A stretch of 64,000 nucleotides of DNA from Mycobacterium sp. HUMS_12744610 (GCF_041206865.1 NZ_JBGEDP010000003.1:81954-145953), one strand, 5' to 3'; numbered from the stretch's first letter, positions 27,068-36,696 are shown. Translations and numbers: made by a program. The notes: generated by a model not told the origin, from the letters alone.

Positions 27068-27212
27068 AAGAATTGGGGTGCATTATTGACACGTGTAACT
27101 GGGCTGGTTTCACTGGAAACGACTGTTTACCAGCGCTAGCGTGAATTATCCCGGGCATTGCGGCCCGGATGACAGCCACATCAGCACAAGTAGCTAACGG
27201 GAGGGGTTTACC
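27068..27212 (+). promoter_or_regulatory. Intergenic region before PE, possible promoter
   Basis: The only sizeable gap inside the ESX-P operon. TTGACA at 27086-27091 could be a -35 box; a -10 at the ideal distance is poor (TTCACT), and TAGCGT at 27137 is an alternative. GGAGGGG sits 8 bases before the GTG start of PE. The gap may give the substrate genes (PE, PPE, esx pair) a separate promoter, as expected for products needed in bulk. Confidence 0.3.
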
Positions 27213-27521
27213 GTGGAATTGGATGTGATACCCGAAGGCCTGTTGGCCGCATCCGCACAGGTTGCAGCGTTGACGGGGCAGCTGTCGGCCGCAGGTGCCG
27301 CGCATGCAGCTGCGTGCGCCGCGATCCTGCCACCGGGATCGGACAAGCCGTCGCTGGAGGTGGCAGCAGCACTGCACGGCCACCACGCCCAACACCAGGC
27401 GATGGCCATGATGGGCAACGAGGAGCTAGGCCGTTCCGGCGCTGGCGTCGCAGAATCCGGGGTCAGCTACCTGACCGGGGATGCGCTCAGCGCAGCCGCC
27501 TTGGGTGCCGCGGCGGTCTAA
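27213..27521 (+). CDS. PE family protein
   Basis: 102 residues, just the PE domain: Pro7-Glu8 near the start, two Ala-rich helices, and the export motif YLTGD (Tyr86-Asp90) after the second helix. PE proteins pair with PPE proteins and leave through ESX channels with the help of EspG, which is also encoded in this locus. GTG start preceded by GGGAGGGG. Directly followed by PPE, the usual order. Confidence 0.92.
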   Translation: MELDVIPEGLLAASAQVAALTGQLSAAGAAHAAACAAILPPGSDKPSLEVAAALHGHHAQHQAMAMMGNEELGRSGAGVAESGVSYLTGDALSAAALGAAAV

Positions 27522-27530
27522 ACACCCCCC

Positions 27531-28844
27531 ATGCTGCCTACCCCCATCTACCATGCCGCTCCGCCCGAGGTGCATTCCACCCTGCTCAACTACGGTGGCA
27601 CCTCAGCGGGTATTGCTGCAGCGGGGGCGTCGTGGACCGCTCTGGCCGGTCAATATCAGGCCGGCGTTGCCGAACTCAGCGCCATTCTCGGCCAGGTCTC
27701 CGGCGTCTACTCCGGTCCGTCAGCCGAACAATTCCTGCGTGCTCACACGCCGATGCTGGCCTGGCTGGAGGTTGTGGCGGGTAAATCAGCGGCCGCGGCG
27801 TTGGCGCATGAAACGGTGGTGATGGCCTACGAGACGGCGGTCGCCACGATGCCTACGCTGGCTGAGCTGATGACCAACCATGTCGTTCACGGCGTATTGG
27901 TCGGCACCAATTTCTTGGGCTGTAACACGATCCCGATCGGGCTCAACGAGGCTGACTACGCGCGGATGTGGATCCAAGCCGGTGACGTGATGTTGGGCTG
28001 GGATTCGGCGTCGAGCGCCGCGTCCGATTCGATCCCCATGACCCCCACCTCACCGTTCATCATCGCGCCCGGTGTCGGCGAGGGCGGTAGTGCCGCGGCC
28101 GATGCTGCTGGCGCTCAGACCGTCGGCGAAGGGCAACTCGCTGGCTCCGGGTTGACCGCGGCCGATCTGATGTCGACCAAACTGATGGTCGGCAAGGCTG
28201 CCACCGGCCCGTCATCACTGGCTGACGGAGCGTCGGCGTCGCCGGGTGACGGCGCCGAGAACACCGCCACCGACGTCGAAGGCACAGCACAACTGTTGGG
28301 ATCCTCAGACGGCTTCAGCAGCGCCCTGAGCCCCCTCATGTCGGTCGGCTCATCAGCGGGGCAAGCCGTTACGTCGACGACTCAGGCCCCTGCCCAACTC
28401 CTCTCCTCAGTGCCGTCCCTGCTGTCCTCAGCCCCTCAAACGTTGAGCGGAATGTTGAGCGGAATCAGCGGTGCGAACCCCAGCGCCGCCGCGACGCCGC
28501 TCGGGTTCGCCGGCACCACCGCGATGCGCGGGATCAACCCTGCCGGGTTGACCACGCTGGCCGGCGGCGCGTTTGGGTCAGGCCCAGGTAGGCCGTTGAC
28601 TCCCTCAACCTGGGGTGCCACCCCGGCAGAAGACGTGGCGAGCACACGCAGCCCGGCGCCGGTCGGCGGCGCGCTGCCCGGCGGCGCGACACCCGGCGGA
28701 GCAGGAGCCGGTGGGGCCATGATGGGGCCTGGCGCCCGCAAGCGACGCACCAGCGAACGCGCCAGCCACGCCAGCGGTTACCCCGAAGACGCCGTTGTCG
28801 ATGAGAGCGACGACGAGGCGGTCGGCGTGAGGGGACCGCTATGA
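27531..28844 (+). CDS. PPE family protein
   Basis: 437 residues. The N-terminal PPE domain (about 180 residues) has Pro11-Pro12-Glu13 and the WTALAGQY signature, with the hydrophobic EspG-binding tip region near 120-130 (NHVVHGVLVGTNFLG). The remainder is Ser/Ala/Gly/Pro-rich and disordered, ending in a basic then acidic tail (KRRTSERASHASG...DESDDEAVG). It is expected to form a heterodimer with the upstream PE. No good SD; translation is probably coupled to PE, 9 nt upstream. Confidence 0.92.
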   Translation: MLPTPIYHAAPPEVHSTLLNYGGTSAGIAAAGASWTALAGQYQAGVAELSAILGQVSGVYSGPSAEQFLRAHTPMLAWLEVVAGKSAAAALAHETVVMAYETAVATMPTLAELMTNHVVHGVLVGTNFLGCNTIPIGLNEADYARMWIQAGDVMLGWDSASSAASDSIPMTPTSPFIIAPGVGEGGSAAADAAGAQTVGEGQLAGSGLTAADLMSTKLMVGKAATGPSSLADGASASPGDGAENTATDVEGTAQLLGSSDGFSSALSPLMSVGSSAGQAVTSTTQAPAQLLSSVPSLLSSAPQTLSGMLSGISGANPSAAATPLGFAGTTAMRGINPAGLTTLAGGAFGSGPGRPLTPSTWGATPAEDVASTRSPAPVGGALPGGATPGGAGAGGAMMGPGARKRRTSERASHASGYPEDAVVDESDDEAVGVRGPL

Positions 28845-28909
28845 CCCTGTGAACAAAACGACAGCCAATGACCAACGGTTAGACCGCAATACAACAAAAG
28901 GAGCAAATC

Positions 28910-29215
28910 ATGACACACCTAGACGTGACGATCCCTACCCTCGCGGCAAGTCAGGCCGGAGTGGGTGACGCGTCAGCACAGATGCGAGGGGCGATCGCCA
29001 GCGCCGAATCTGATGCGACTGCCGCGCAGGGCTTCCACATGGGCGAGTCGTCGACGGCGTTTCAAGCCGGACACGCGCGGTTCGTCAATGCCGCCCAGCA
29101 GATCAATCAGCTGCTCGACATCGCTCAGGCCAACATGGGCGATTCCGCCAGCACCTACACCGCCGCAGATGCGGAAATGTCGGAAAACATTGGGCAAACC
29201 GGCGGAGCGTTCTAG
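28910..29215 (+). CDS. EsxG-like WXG100 protein
   Basis: 101 residues, two helices with the GESSTAFQAGHARFV segment seen in EsxG-type members, which lack the tryptophan of WXG. A C-terminal export motif YTAAD is at Tyr83-Asp87. The sequence pattern (LDVTIPTLAASQAG... INQLLDIAQANMGD) is closer to EsxG of ESX-3 than to CFP-10. It should form a heterodimer with the next gene's product. AAAAGGAG SD. First of the pair after PE/PPE. Confidence 0.9.
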   Translation: MTHLDVTIPTLAASQAGVGDASAQMRGAIASAESDATAAQGFHMGESSTAFQAGHARFVNAAQQINQLLDIAQANMGDSASTYTAADAEMSENIGQTGGAF

Positions 29216-29255
29216 CCTCCACCCCACGGCGGCAAACTACTGAAAGGACTTTCTC

Positions 29256-29546
29256 ATGTCGCAGATCATGTTCACCTACCCGGCGATGCTCGCGCTCGCC
29301 GAGTCCATGGACGCACACAACGGCACATTGGCCGCGGCATCGGCCGCAGTCGCCTCCGAGCAAGCCGCGCTGGCCGGCGGCTGGCAAGGTGACACCGGGA
29401 TGAGCTACCAGCAATGGCAGCAGCAGTGGAACTCAGCCTCAGAGAACATGCGGATGGGCTACCGGGCGATGACCGATGCCTACCGCAACGGCACCATCCA
29501 GATGGCGGCCCGCGACCAGGCCGAGGGCGCGAAGTGGGCGGGCTAA
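29256..29546 (+). CDS. EsxH-like WXG100 protein
   Basis: 96 residues with the WxG turn at Trp43-Gln-Gly45 (GGWQGDTGMSYQQW) and an EsxH/TB10.4-like frame (MSQIM..YPAML at the start, MAARDQAEGAKWAG at the end). Partner of the EsxG-like protein 40 bp upstream. GAAAGGAC precedes the ATG. Last gene of the + strand ESX-P operon; a strong terminator follows. Confidence 0.92.
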   Translation: MSQIMFTYPAMLALAESMDAHNGTLAAASAAVASEQAALAGGWQGDTGMSYQQWQQQWNSASENMRMGYRAMTDAYRNGTIQMAARDQAEGAKWAG

Positions 29547-29558
29547 CCAAACGCGGTT

Positions 29559-29608
29559 GAAGACGTGTGGGGCGGTCACCGATTCCGGTGGCCGCCCCAC
29601 ACGCATCT
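29559..29608. terminator. Bidirectional terminator between converging ESX-P operons
   Basis: A 17-bp stem at 29564-29580 and 29587-29603 (CGTGTGGGGCGGTCACC paired with GGTGGCCGCCCCACACG, one G-U pair) has a 6-nt loop. It is extended by GAAGA/TCTTC outside. It lies between the esxH-like stop and the converging eccE stop, so it can end transcription from both sides. Confidence 0.85.
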
Positions 29609-29689
29609 TCGCAGCAGTTAGAAGACCCTTTCAGGCCTAAATCGACAAGCGCGAAAGCCGGGCGACCATGCACTGCACGTGTGGCGCGA

Positions 29690-31450
29690 TCAGAACCCGG
29701 TTGTCGGCAATCGGGTATTGAGCCACACGCTGCTGGCCTGGATGGCCAGCGTTCTGCGCTGTGCGGCGTCGGGGTCACGGTCGTACTTGGCGCGGAAGTC
29801 ATTGACAAGCTCGCCCAGACGGGGCGAGGAGCGCTCACGAAGGCGCGGCGTGCTGACAGTGAACCAGTCTGGTTGGCGCGGGTGCTGAGTGATCATGATC
29901 GGGGTCGATGTCGCGTAAGTGGGCGTGCTGGGCCGCAGGATGACTGCGATCGCCGCCGGCGGTATCGCCGCACCGTCGGCGCCGATGGCGATCGCATCAG
30001 GCGGCAGCTCGGAAGGGTTCAGCGAGACTTGGTGGGGGGCAGCGAGATTGGCGAGGGACACCCACGGTCGCGCGTTGGGCGCATAGATGCCTGTCGGGCG
30101 CCCCAGCAGCACCAAACGGCTGCATATTCCCCACTGAAACTCCGGGGTACCGGTGATGGTGATGCGTGTCGGTTCTGGAGAGTCGAGAGTCAAATAGAAG
30201 GGGTCGCCGTGCTGGTCGGATCCCAGAGGGACGCCGGCAGAGCTGGTGCGCCACAACACGGCGCGCAGGTCGTCCATGACGACCGGTGTCCGCGGCAGAT
30301 TCACGCCTGCCAGTCCGGTGACGGTGAACCTCTCGGCGCTCTGGGCATGAAGGCCGTGCATACCATGCATCCCCGCCGCGACACGTCGTGATGGGCGTGC
30401 CGTGGTCAGCAAGGCAGCGGCAGCCTCGATGGTGGGCGGCTGGAAGCCGTGCTGGCGCACCGTCACTGAGACCCACGAGGATTTGGTGTGTAGACGAGTG
30501 ATGGCGTCAAGAGCTGTGCCCAGGGCGTGCGGTTCGATCTGGTAAACGGCGCGGAAGCCGTCGGCGTACTCGGCTCCGGTCCAGCACTCGCGGCGCACAG
30601 ACAGTGTGGCGTCGGCGAACCGTGGCAGTTGGGTCTTGGTGACGTCGCTGGCCAACCATCCTTGCTCGCTGAGCTCGGCGACGAGGCGGCGTGCGGTGAT
30701 CGCGGCGAGTTCGGTTATTGCGGTGCGGGGCGAGTCGGTGTCGTCGTCAGAAGTTTGCGGATCAGTTTGCGGATCGCTCGAGGAGCGGCGAGCGATCCGC
30801 TGAACACGTCCAGCCGAGATGGCCGCGAGGTTGGCGTCGGCGCCCAGTGTGTAGCTGATCCACGTGTGGCGGTTCTGTGGTGTGGCTGCGCTGAGTAGCG
30901 AGGAGTGGTCGCTGCGCAAGCTGCTGGCGGGCGGGGTGGTGTTCACTGAGGTCACAGTGAGGGCGTTGGCGCGGATCCCGTAGCGGTCGAGCCAGCTGAT
31001 GACCAACTCCCACGGCAGTTGATCACTGGTGTCATTGGGGCCGGAGAGTTCATAGGGGTGCGGTTGGAGATGGATAACGATCGTCGCTTCGTCATCACCG
31101 CTGGATTGTTCTGCTGTCTGGGTATCAGATGTGCGTGGGAGGCCGCGGTTGCGATGAGCCGCTGACGATGGCGGCCGCCGCCGACGCTGGCGGTTACGCA
31201 GCGCCATCGGAACCGATCGCCGCGCGATCGTCGACAATGACTGGCCGTGCCAGGAGCCAAGGAACGCGGCGGTGATGGCCAGTGCCAGCGCCAGGTGCCA
31301 CCACTGGGCCCGATGTCCTGGCGGCACCAGCAGTGCCCATCCGATCAGCAGTACTGAGGTGAGCAGCGACAGCCTGACCCAGCCAGGCCGGGCCGGCTCC
31401 CATCGAGGTTGCCTGTTGTTAGGGGTTGCTGCGGTCACGGCGCATTCCAA
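29690..31450 (-). CDS. eccE: EccE, ESX membrane complex component
   Basis: 586 residues with two membrane helices close to the N-terminus (about 27-70), a basic Arg-rich stretch, then a soluble domain with YELSGPNDTSDQLPWELVISWLDRYGIRANALTV, the EccE hallmark region. Length is at the upper end for EccE because of polar insertions. Lies last in the - strand ESX operon and overlaps the mycP stop by 32 bp from ATG 31450; GTG 31438 would shorten the overlap. EccE sits at the outer rim of the ESX membrane complex. Confidence 0.8.
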   Translation of the reverse strand: MECAVTAATPNNRQPRWEPARPGWVRLSLLTSVLLIGWALLVPPGHRAQWWHLALALAITAAFLGSWHGQSLSTIARRSVPMALRNRQRRRRPPSSAAHRNRGLPRTSDTQTAEQSSGDDEATIVIHLQPHPYELSGPNDTSDQLPWELVISWLDRYGIRANALTVTSVNTTPPASSLRSDHSSLLSAATPQNRHTWISYTLGADANLAAISAGRVQRIARRSSSDPQTDPQTSDDDTDSPRTAITELAAITARRLVAELSEQGWLASDVTKTQLPRFADATLSVRRECWTGAEYADGFRAVYQIEPHALGTALDAITRLHTKSSWVSVTVRQHGFQPPTIEAAAALLTTARPSRRVAAGMHGMHGLHAQSAERFTVTGLAGVNLPRTPVVMDDLRAVLWRTSSAGVPLGSDQHGDPFYLTLDSPEPTRITITGTPEFQWGICSRLVLLGRPTGIYAPNARPWVSLANLAAPHQVSLNPSELPPDAIAIGADGAAIPPAAIAVILRPSTPTYATSTPIMITQHPRQPDWFTVSTPRLRERSSPRLGELVNDFRAKYDRDPDAAQRRTLAIQASSVWLNTRLPTTGF

Positions 31451-32801
31451 TCAGAGTCACTGCGCCCAACGCGAGTGCGGGAAGGGCGATGGCCAGGCCC
31501 AGCGCGATGCGGCGCGGCCAGGCAATGTCGCGCGGTGGCGGCGCCGGTGCGGGGATGCGGATGATGGGCATCCGGTCTGGCAGCCGGTCCCCGTCAGGGA
31601 TGTCCCATGTCAGGGCGGCGACAGGGTCGAAAACCCCGGCGCCGACTGTGTTGGAAGGTGCGCGTGCCGCGTTATGTGCTGAGGCCACGATGCGGTTGAT
31701 GACCTGGTGTGAGGATAAGTCGGGGAACTTCGAGCGGACCAGGGCTGCGACGCCGGAGACATAGGCAGCAGCAAAGCTGGTGCCGTTGATTGGGGCCAGG
31801 GGTTTCTGTCCGTCGGGTTGGCCGTTGACCAAACCGCCTCCCGAATTGCCCAAGCTGACGATCTGTTCGCCGGGGGCGGCGATACCCACCCAGGGTCCGG
31901 TCATGGTGAAGTTCGACGGCTGCCCGGTGGGGTTCAGCGACGCCACAGAGAGCACGTAGGGCTGCCACCAGCTCGGGGTGGAGATTGTGGTTGCGCCGGC
32001 CCAATTTCGCGGATCGCTGGGCAGCTCGGTGTTGGTCAACGGGTTGTTGTCGCAATTGTTTTCGCCGGTATTGCCGGCGGCCGCCACGACGACGACGTCT
32101 TTGTCGACGGCGGCGTAGCGCAGCGCGGCACCCAGCGCGGCCTGATCGACGTCCTTATAGCTTGGGATGCAGTCGACGGTCGAGATGTTGATGACCCGGA
32201 CGCCGGGCAGGTCTGCGGCGTGACGGACAGCCAATGCCAGCGTGGTGACGTCACCGGCGGTCTTAACCTGCTGAGGATCACCACCGGGCGGGGTTCGCGG
32301 CGCCCACTGCAAAGAGCTTTGCCGAATGGAGACCAGCCGGGCTTCTGGGGCGACTCCAGCAAACCCGTCGGGTCCAGGAGCCCCCGCTATCAAGCCAGCG
32401 ACGGTCGTACCGTGTCCGTCGCAATCGGTAAGCCCATCGGCCCGTGGGTCGATGTAGTCCCCTGCCCCGCTGAGGTTGGGCAGCCGCGGCTGGGGCGTCA
32501 CCCCGGAGTCAATCACCGCGACCGTCACACCGGCACCGCGTGATGATTTCCATGCCTCGGGAAGATTGAGCATCGCCTGGCTGGGCGGCGTCGGTGCAGG
32601 GTCGAAGCCCGGCATGGCGCCATACAGTGAGCAGCCACCGTTTTGGTGCATCTCGACTACCGGGGCTGGTGGCTTGTCGGGCGGCAGCGCAGCGAGGTCG
32701 ACGACAGGGAAGGTCAGCGCCGCGGCCCACGGCGAGGGACCAAACGCAACAAGCAGCATTGCCGCGGCAAAGACGGCGCAGAATCGGCGGATTCGGGACA
32801 T
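31419..32801 (-). CDS. mycP: MycP, mycosin subtilisin-like protease
   Basis: 460 residues. Signal sequence at 1-28, then a subtilase domain with Asp98 (VAVIDSG), His130 (CDGHGT), oxyanion Asn244 (AAGNTG) and Ser342 (NGTSFAAA), then a C-terminal membrane helix (IALGLAIALPALALGAVTLI) and a short basic tail. Mycosins are required for ESX secretion. ATG 32801-32799 overlaps the eccD stop (TGATG). The open frame runs on upstream without a stop only because eccD is frameshifted; the signal peptide shows that this ATG is the true start. Confidence 0.92.
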   Translation of the reverse strand: MSRIRRFCAVFAAAMLLVAFGPSPWAAALTFPVVDLAALPPDKPPAPVVEMHQNGGCSLYGAMPGFDPAPTPPSQAMLNLPEAWKSSRGAGVTVAVIDSGVTPQPRLPNLSGAGDYIDPRADGLTDCDGHGTTVAGLIAGAPGPDGFAGVAPEARLVSIRQSSLQWAPRTPPGGDPQQVKTAGDVTTLALAVRHAADLPGVRVINISTVDCIPSYKDVDQAALGAALRYAAVDKDVVVVAAAGNTGENNCDNNPLTNTELPSDPRNWAGATTISTPSWWQPYVLSVASLNPTGQPSNFTMTGPWVGIAAPGEQIVSLGNSGGGLVNGQPDGQKPLAPINGTSFAAAYVSGVAALVRSKFPDLSSHQVINRIVASAHNAARAPSNTVGAGVFDPVAALTWDIPDGDRLPDRMPIIRIPAPAPPPRDIAWPRRIALGLAIALPALALGAVTLIGMRRDRSNP

Positions 32802-34229
32802 CAGATACTCCCCCAGTTCCTGATCAGGCTCACGATTCCGGACAGCCAGAGCATCGCCGGCAAAATCGTGAACAACAGAACGTTTTCGAACAGATCGAGG
32901 TAGCGCAGCTGTGGGGTCGACGGCGCGCGGGGCCTGACGACAGCGATCACAACGAGCGCCGCGGCGAGTGCCATGACGGTTCCGCTGGCGGCCCAGCTGG
33001 CGGCCAGGTAGCTGGTGGCGGAACGATACCGCCAGCGCGGCCGTGGTCAGCAGCGGTGACGCGACGAACCACATCGCGGCCGCAGCCGACTCCCAGATCC
33101 GCGCACGCAAGACAGTCACGATCACCGTCGCCGCGACGAGCCACCAGCACAGCGGCCCGGGCCGGTCCGGTAGCCAGAGCACCATCACAGAGCCCGCCGC
33201 GGCCAGCAGCACCGATGCTGCGATCAACCCGCTTTGGTGGGCATGACTGCGGGCGACCTTGGCGGGCAACGACTCCAGGGCCTGCAATGACGGCGGAGCG
33301 GGAGGATCCACGCCGGGCGGGGGCACGTTGGGCATCGGGAAACGAGCCCACACCGCGGCGGCGATCGGCGCATGGTGCGCTGCATACAGCGACACCGCCA
33401 GCACGATGCATCCCAACGTCAGGTACGGCAGATGCCAGAAGGTGCGGGCGCCGGCCGCAACCACCGTGGCTGCACTGATGGCGATGATCGTGGTGTGCGT
33501 GGCGACCCACTGGCTGGTAAGCAGCGAAACATACAGCGACCAGGCCAGCGTTGCTCCAGCCCCGGCCAGCACCTGCGGGGCCACCGAGCCCGCGGCCCCG
33601 GATATGTGCTGAAGCAAAGCCACCGACAGCCCCAATGTCAGCGCCAGAGGTACCGGTGTGGCCAGCGTTAAACGCCCCGATGCCGTGGTCGCGCCGCGGC
33701 GTGCGGTCAGCGCGGTGGCAGCGATGAAGACCAGTGCGCATGCACCCAGCACTGCCACCGGCCACCAGGTATGCACGCGGTACCAGCTGTAGGTGGCCAG
33801 GGCGGTGATCAACGCCCCCACGGCGATGAACGCGACCTGGGCGGCCGGGCCGAGCAGGGCGTGGCTGAAGGTGGCGAACTGTCGGGCCGAGTGAATAGCG
33901 GCCGCGTCGGCGAGGTCCTCAACTACGGGCGGCGCAGCAGGGCCGGGCGGCAGCATGCGCAGCAGCAGCGGCTCACCATCAGGGATGCCCAGAGCGCCCA
34001 AGGTGGCATCGAGGCTAAACGGTGTACCGGCCAGCGGAGCCAGAGAATACGGTCGGATCGGTTCGTCCTGACCGTCGGTGTCGCTGTCCTCCCGGCCGGT
34101 AGCCAACGTCGCGCGGATCTGCGGTATCAGCGCGCGGATCGGAGTCGTTGTTGGCAACGCGATGTCTGCGGCGCCGTCGTCGCTGATGACGGCGATACGA
34201 ATCATGCCGGTAGCGGTTGCGGGATCCAC
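32801..34229 (-). pseudogene. eccD: EccD, apparent 1-nt frameshift near its 3' end
   Basis: An N-terminal ubiquitin-like domain (IRIAVISDDGAADIALP..) is followed by many membrane helices, as expected of the ESX pore subunit. The 5' frame is EccD-like up to LAVSF near 33025. The correct ending (SYLAASWAASG...LRYLDLFENV...WLSGIVSLIRNWG, stop 32803-32801) lies in the next frame. The span is 1429 nt, one more than a multiple of three, so a single inserted base at about 33020-33026 (likely an extra C on the coding strand) explains it. Without it the protein would be 475 residues. Could be a sequencing error or real inactivation. Confidence 0.85.
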
Positions 34230-34231
34230 GA

Positions 34232-35584
34232 TCAGAATCTCCCCTGGTCGGCGGAACGGTGGCGGGCCGGGTGACGGGCCGGAAAATGTTCGGCGATCGC
34301 GGCGGCGGCTTCAGTCAATTTGGCGCGGGTGGGCTTCGCCAGAGACTTGAGTTCGATTGCCGCGCCGTCGTTTAACGCTCTGTCGTAAGGAATGCGCACC
34401 ACTTTGGCCACCCGTTCCCGGAAGTAGACCTCTTCGTCGTCGAGATTGATGTTGGGTTTGCCGGGCCGGGTGGCGTTGGTCAAGACCACAGTGCGGGACA
34501 ACAGGCGGTCGAAACCATGTGCATGCAGCCAATGCAAGGTTTGTCGCGCGCCGCGGATGCCGCGCGCATCTTGGGCGGCTACGACCACCAGGCCGGTTGC
34601 TTCGGCGGCGATCTTAGCGAACAGCGGAGTGGAGATACCCGTGCCGCAGTCGAGCAGGATCACGTTGTAATGCAGTTCGAGAATCCGGATCGCCGCGAGG
34701 TAATCCGTGGCGTTGAGGATGTAGGAGGAGCGCGGATCATTTTGGGCGCCAAGGGCTTCGAGCCGGTCGATGTTTTGCACCGTGTGGAAGCGGATGTTGG
34801 AGTAGCGGCCCGCATCGGTCAATGCAGCGAGGCGTTCGATGTTGGCGTCGGCTCCCCCGGCCTGGCTGAAGCTCACGTCGAGATCCCCGAGGTCAGGGTC
34901 GACGTCGACGGCGATGACGCGATCGCCTCGAGCGCTGGCGATGGTGTTGCCGATCCCAACTGTGGCGGTCGTTTTACCCACGCCCCCTTTGAGGCTGATG
35001 ACCGCGACTTTGGCGACTCCGGCCAGTGGCGCGCGGATCGCGTCAAGCTCGAGTTCTTCGCGTTCATGTTTCGCGCTGGGGCCGGGATTGATCAGTCCTT
35101 TCGTCGCGGCCGCGGCCGAGCGGCGCCACCCGCGAGGGGCGCGAGGCCGGCGGTGGCGGGCTGGCGTCTGGCTGTCGTCGTCGTAGCTGCGGCCGCCGGC
35201 CGGTGTGAAGGGCGCCTGGTCGGCTGGCGGGACCCGCTGTGGCACCCACCCAGGCGGCGGAGCGGCCCGGCGGGGGCCCGAGTCGGGCGGGCCGGGATTA
35301 CGAACCGTTCTGCGTTGCGGGGGCGCCTGCGGCGGCTCGTCAGGAATCGGCGGCAGCGGCCCGGTCGGAGCAGCATCGTCGACGACGTCGTGAGCCGTGG
35401 ATTCGTGGGGCCAGTCCGGCGGCGGGACACGTTGTGCCGGTGGCTCGTTGGGGGCAACCGCGTGCCGCGGAGGGGCGCTCCACAGGGGGCGCTCAGTGCT
35501 CTGCTCGCCGGTGTATGGGTCGGCAGGGTCGGACGCCTCGGCGCGCGGAGTCGGGTCGTTGGTCTCTTCTGGCAGATTCGTCAT
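34232..35584 (-). CDS. EspI-like MinD/ParA-type ATPase with Pro-rich N-terminus
   Basis: 450 residues. The first 180 are Pro/Ala/Arg-rich and disordered. The ATPase domain starts at VAVISLKGGVGKTTA (Walker A Lys199-Thr205, with the deviant signature Lys) and continues with VIAVDVDPDLGDLD and NVILLDCGTGIS. This is the layout of EspI, which modulates ESX secretion. ATG 35584 is chosen because GAAAGAA precedes it and the longer frame overlaps espG. Ends 2 nt before the eccD start. Confidence 0.8.
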   Translation of the reverse strand: MTNLPEETNDPTPRAEASDPADPYTGEQSTERPLWSAPPRHAVAPNEPPAQRVPPPDWPHESTAHDVVDDAAPTGPLPPIPDEPPQAPPQRRTVRNPGPPDSGPRRAAPPPGWVPQRVPPADQAPFTPAGGRSYDDDSQTPARHRRPRAPRGWRRSAAAATKGLINPGPSAKHEREELELDAIRAPLAGVAKVAVISLKGGVGKTTATVGIGNTIASARGDRVIAVDVDPDLGDLDVSFSQAGGADANIERLAALTDAGRYSNIRFHTVQNIDRLEALGAQNDPRSSYILNATDYLAAIRILELHYNVILLDCGTGISTPLFAKIAAEATGLVVVAAQDARGIRGARQTLHWLHAHGFDRLLSRTVVLTNATRPGKPNINLDDEEVYFRERVAKVVRIPYDRALNDGAAIELKSLAKPTRAKLTEAAAAIAEHFPARHPARHRSADQGRF

Positions 35585-35609
35585 CGTCGTGTTCTTTCGG
35601 TTCGTGGGA

Positions 35610-36443
35610 TCAGTCGGCGAAATGGTCGTCGGGAAACCAGGGTCCATGGGGCAGCCGGGCCGTGAGGTCGCGCACCGCGACTGCAATGGAGAACGGGTCG
35701 CCGGGGGCGAACACTGATTCGCCGCCAGCTCGAGGTTCATCTGCGGGCGGCGACACCAGAATCCGGCCGACTGCGGTATTGAAAATGTTGACCGACACGT
35801 CGGTGTTGTGGCGTGCCCCATTGACTGCCTCGTGGGCGGTCAACTCGACGGTGATGCGATCTCCGGTCCGCGCGAGCTCCATGATCTCGGCATCGGATTC
35901 AGCGACACCCAGACGAGTGAGCATCTCAACCATGTCTGCGCCGCCGGCGACAAGGCTGTCGATGCTTTTCCCCGAGTCCATCGGCAGGCTGAATTCGTCG
36001 AACTGTGCTGGCGGTTGGTCGGGCAGCCCGACAGTGATAATGGGAACGATAGCCTCGGTGTAGGCAACGTCCATCGGTGTGATCGTCACCATTTGCGCGT
36101 TGCGAAGTGCGACAACGGTATCCGGGACCTTCGGGCCGCGCGCCAGCACGCCGCGCATGATTTGCTGCTCATCGATGATAGTCAGCCATTCGAGCCATTG
36201 ATGGCTGCGGCACAGCGTGCGGATCGCAGCAGCGAGGCCCGGATGGATTTGGCCGTGGTCGTCGATAACGCGTTGGGTGACGAGCTCGGCGCGGCAACGC
36301 TGGTTGAAGTCGTCGCGATCGGCCAACTCGTAATACCCGGGTGTGATCGCCAGCTTCCACGGGTAGGTGCCAGCCTCGAGTTCTTCAGCGAGATACCACG
36401 CTTGTTCGGCGGTGAGTTCGGCGGCTTCAAACCGATTAGGCAT
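35610..36443 (-). CDS. espG: EspG chaperone for PE/PPE proteins
   Basis: 277 residues beginning MPNRFEAAELTAEQAWYLAEELEAG, with the EspG-type body (YPWKLAITPGYYELADRDDF... LAAAIRTLCRSHQWLEWLTII). EspG binds the tip of PPE proteins in the cytosol and keeps PE-PPE pairs soluble for their own ESX channel. ATG 36443 has AGAAGGGG upstream; a longer frame to 36668 only shadows the upstream regulator gene. The start overlaps that gene's end by 8 bp. Confidence 0.85.
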   Translation of the reverse strand: MPNRFEAAELTAEQAWYLAEELEAGTYPWKLAITPGYYELADRDDFNQRCRAELVTQRVIDDHGQIHPGLAAAIRTLCRSHQWLEWLTIIDEQQIMRGVLARGPKVPDTVVALRNAQMVTITPMDVAYTEAIVPIITVGLPDQPPAQFDEFSLPMDSGKSIDSLVAGGADMVEMLTRLGVAESDAEIMELARTGDRITVELTAHEAVNGARHNTDVSVNIFNTAVGRILVSPPADEPRAGGESVFAPGDPFSIAVAVRDLTARLPHGPWFPDDHFAD

Positions 36444-36696
36444 CAGCGTTATCCCCTTCTGCGACAGCATGATTGCTCGGCGGTGCCTGTTCGCCTGGCA
36501 GTGCGGTCGCCTCAAGCTCGTCAAGGACGGGCACCAGAGCGCCCTCGATGATTTCTGACATGCTTGCCCCCCACCGCTGATGTTGGGCGTCAAGTCGATC
36601 GAACGTGCGCCCCGTGAGCCGGATCGTCGTCGACACCTTCTTTGATGAGCGTTCGTTGGCGCGAGCAATCAGTTGGCTGACCAGGTGTGAGGCCAT
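36436..36696 (-). CDS. Ribbon-helix-helix regulator at the head of the ESX-P - strand operon
   Basis: 86 residues. KVSTTIRLTGRTFDRLDAQ then GASMSEIIEGALVPVLDEL is the strand-helix-helix pattern of CopG/Arc-type DNA-binding proteins; the tail is disordered. GAAAGGGAC lies 7 nt before the ATG. First gene of the operon rhh-espG-espI-eccD-mycP-eccE and divergent from parB, so it is well placed to control either promoter in the 540-bp region between them. Confidence 0.7.
   Translation of the reverse strand: MASHLVSQLIARANERSSKKVSTTIRLTGRTFDRLDAQHQRWGASMSEIIEGALVPVLDELEATALPGEQAPPSNHAVAEGDNADA

Noticed and set aside
31419-34229. 936-residue EccD-MycP fusion protein
   Set aside because: The junction segment is Arg-rich nonsense, the genuine EccD ending is in another frame, and MycP has its own ATG and signal peptide. 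A frameshift explains the long frame.
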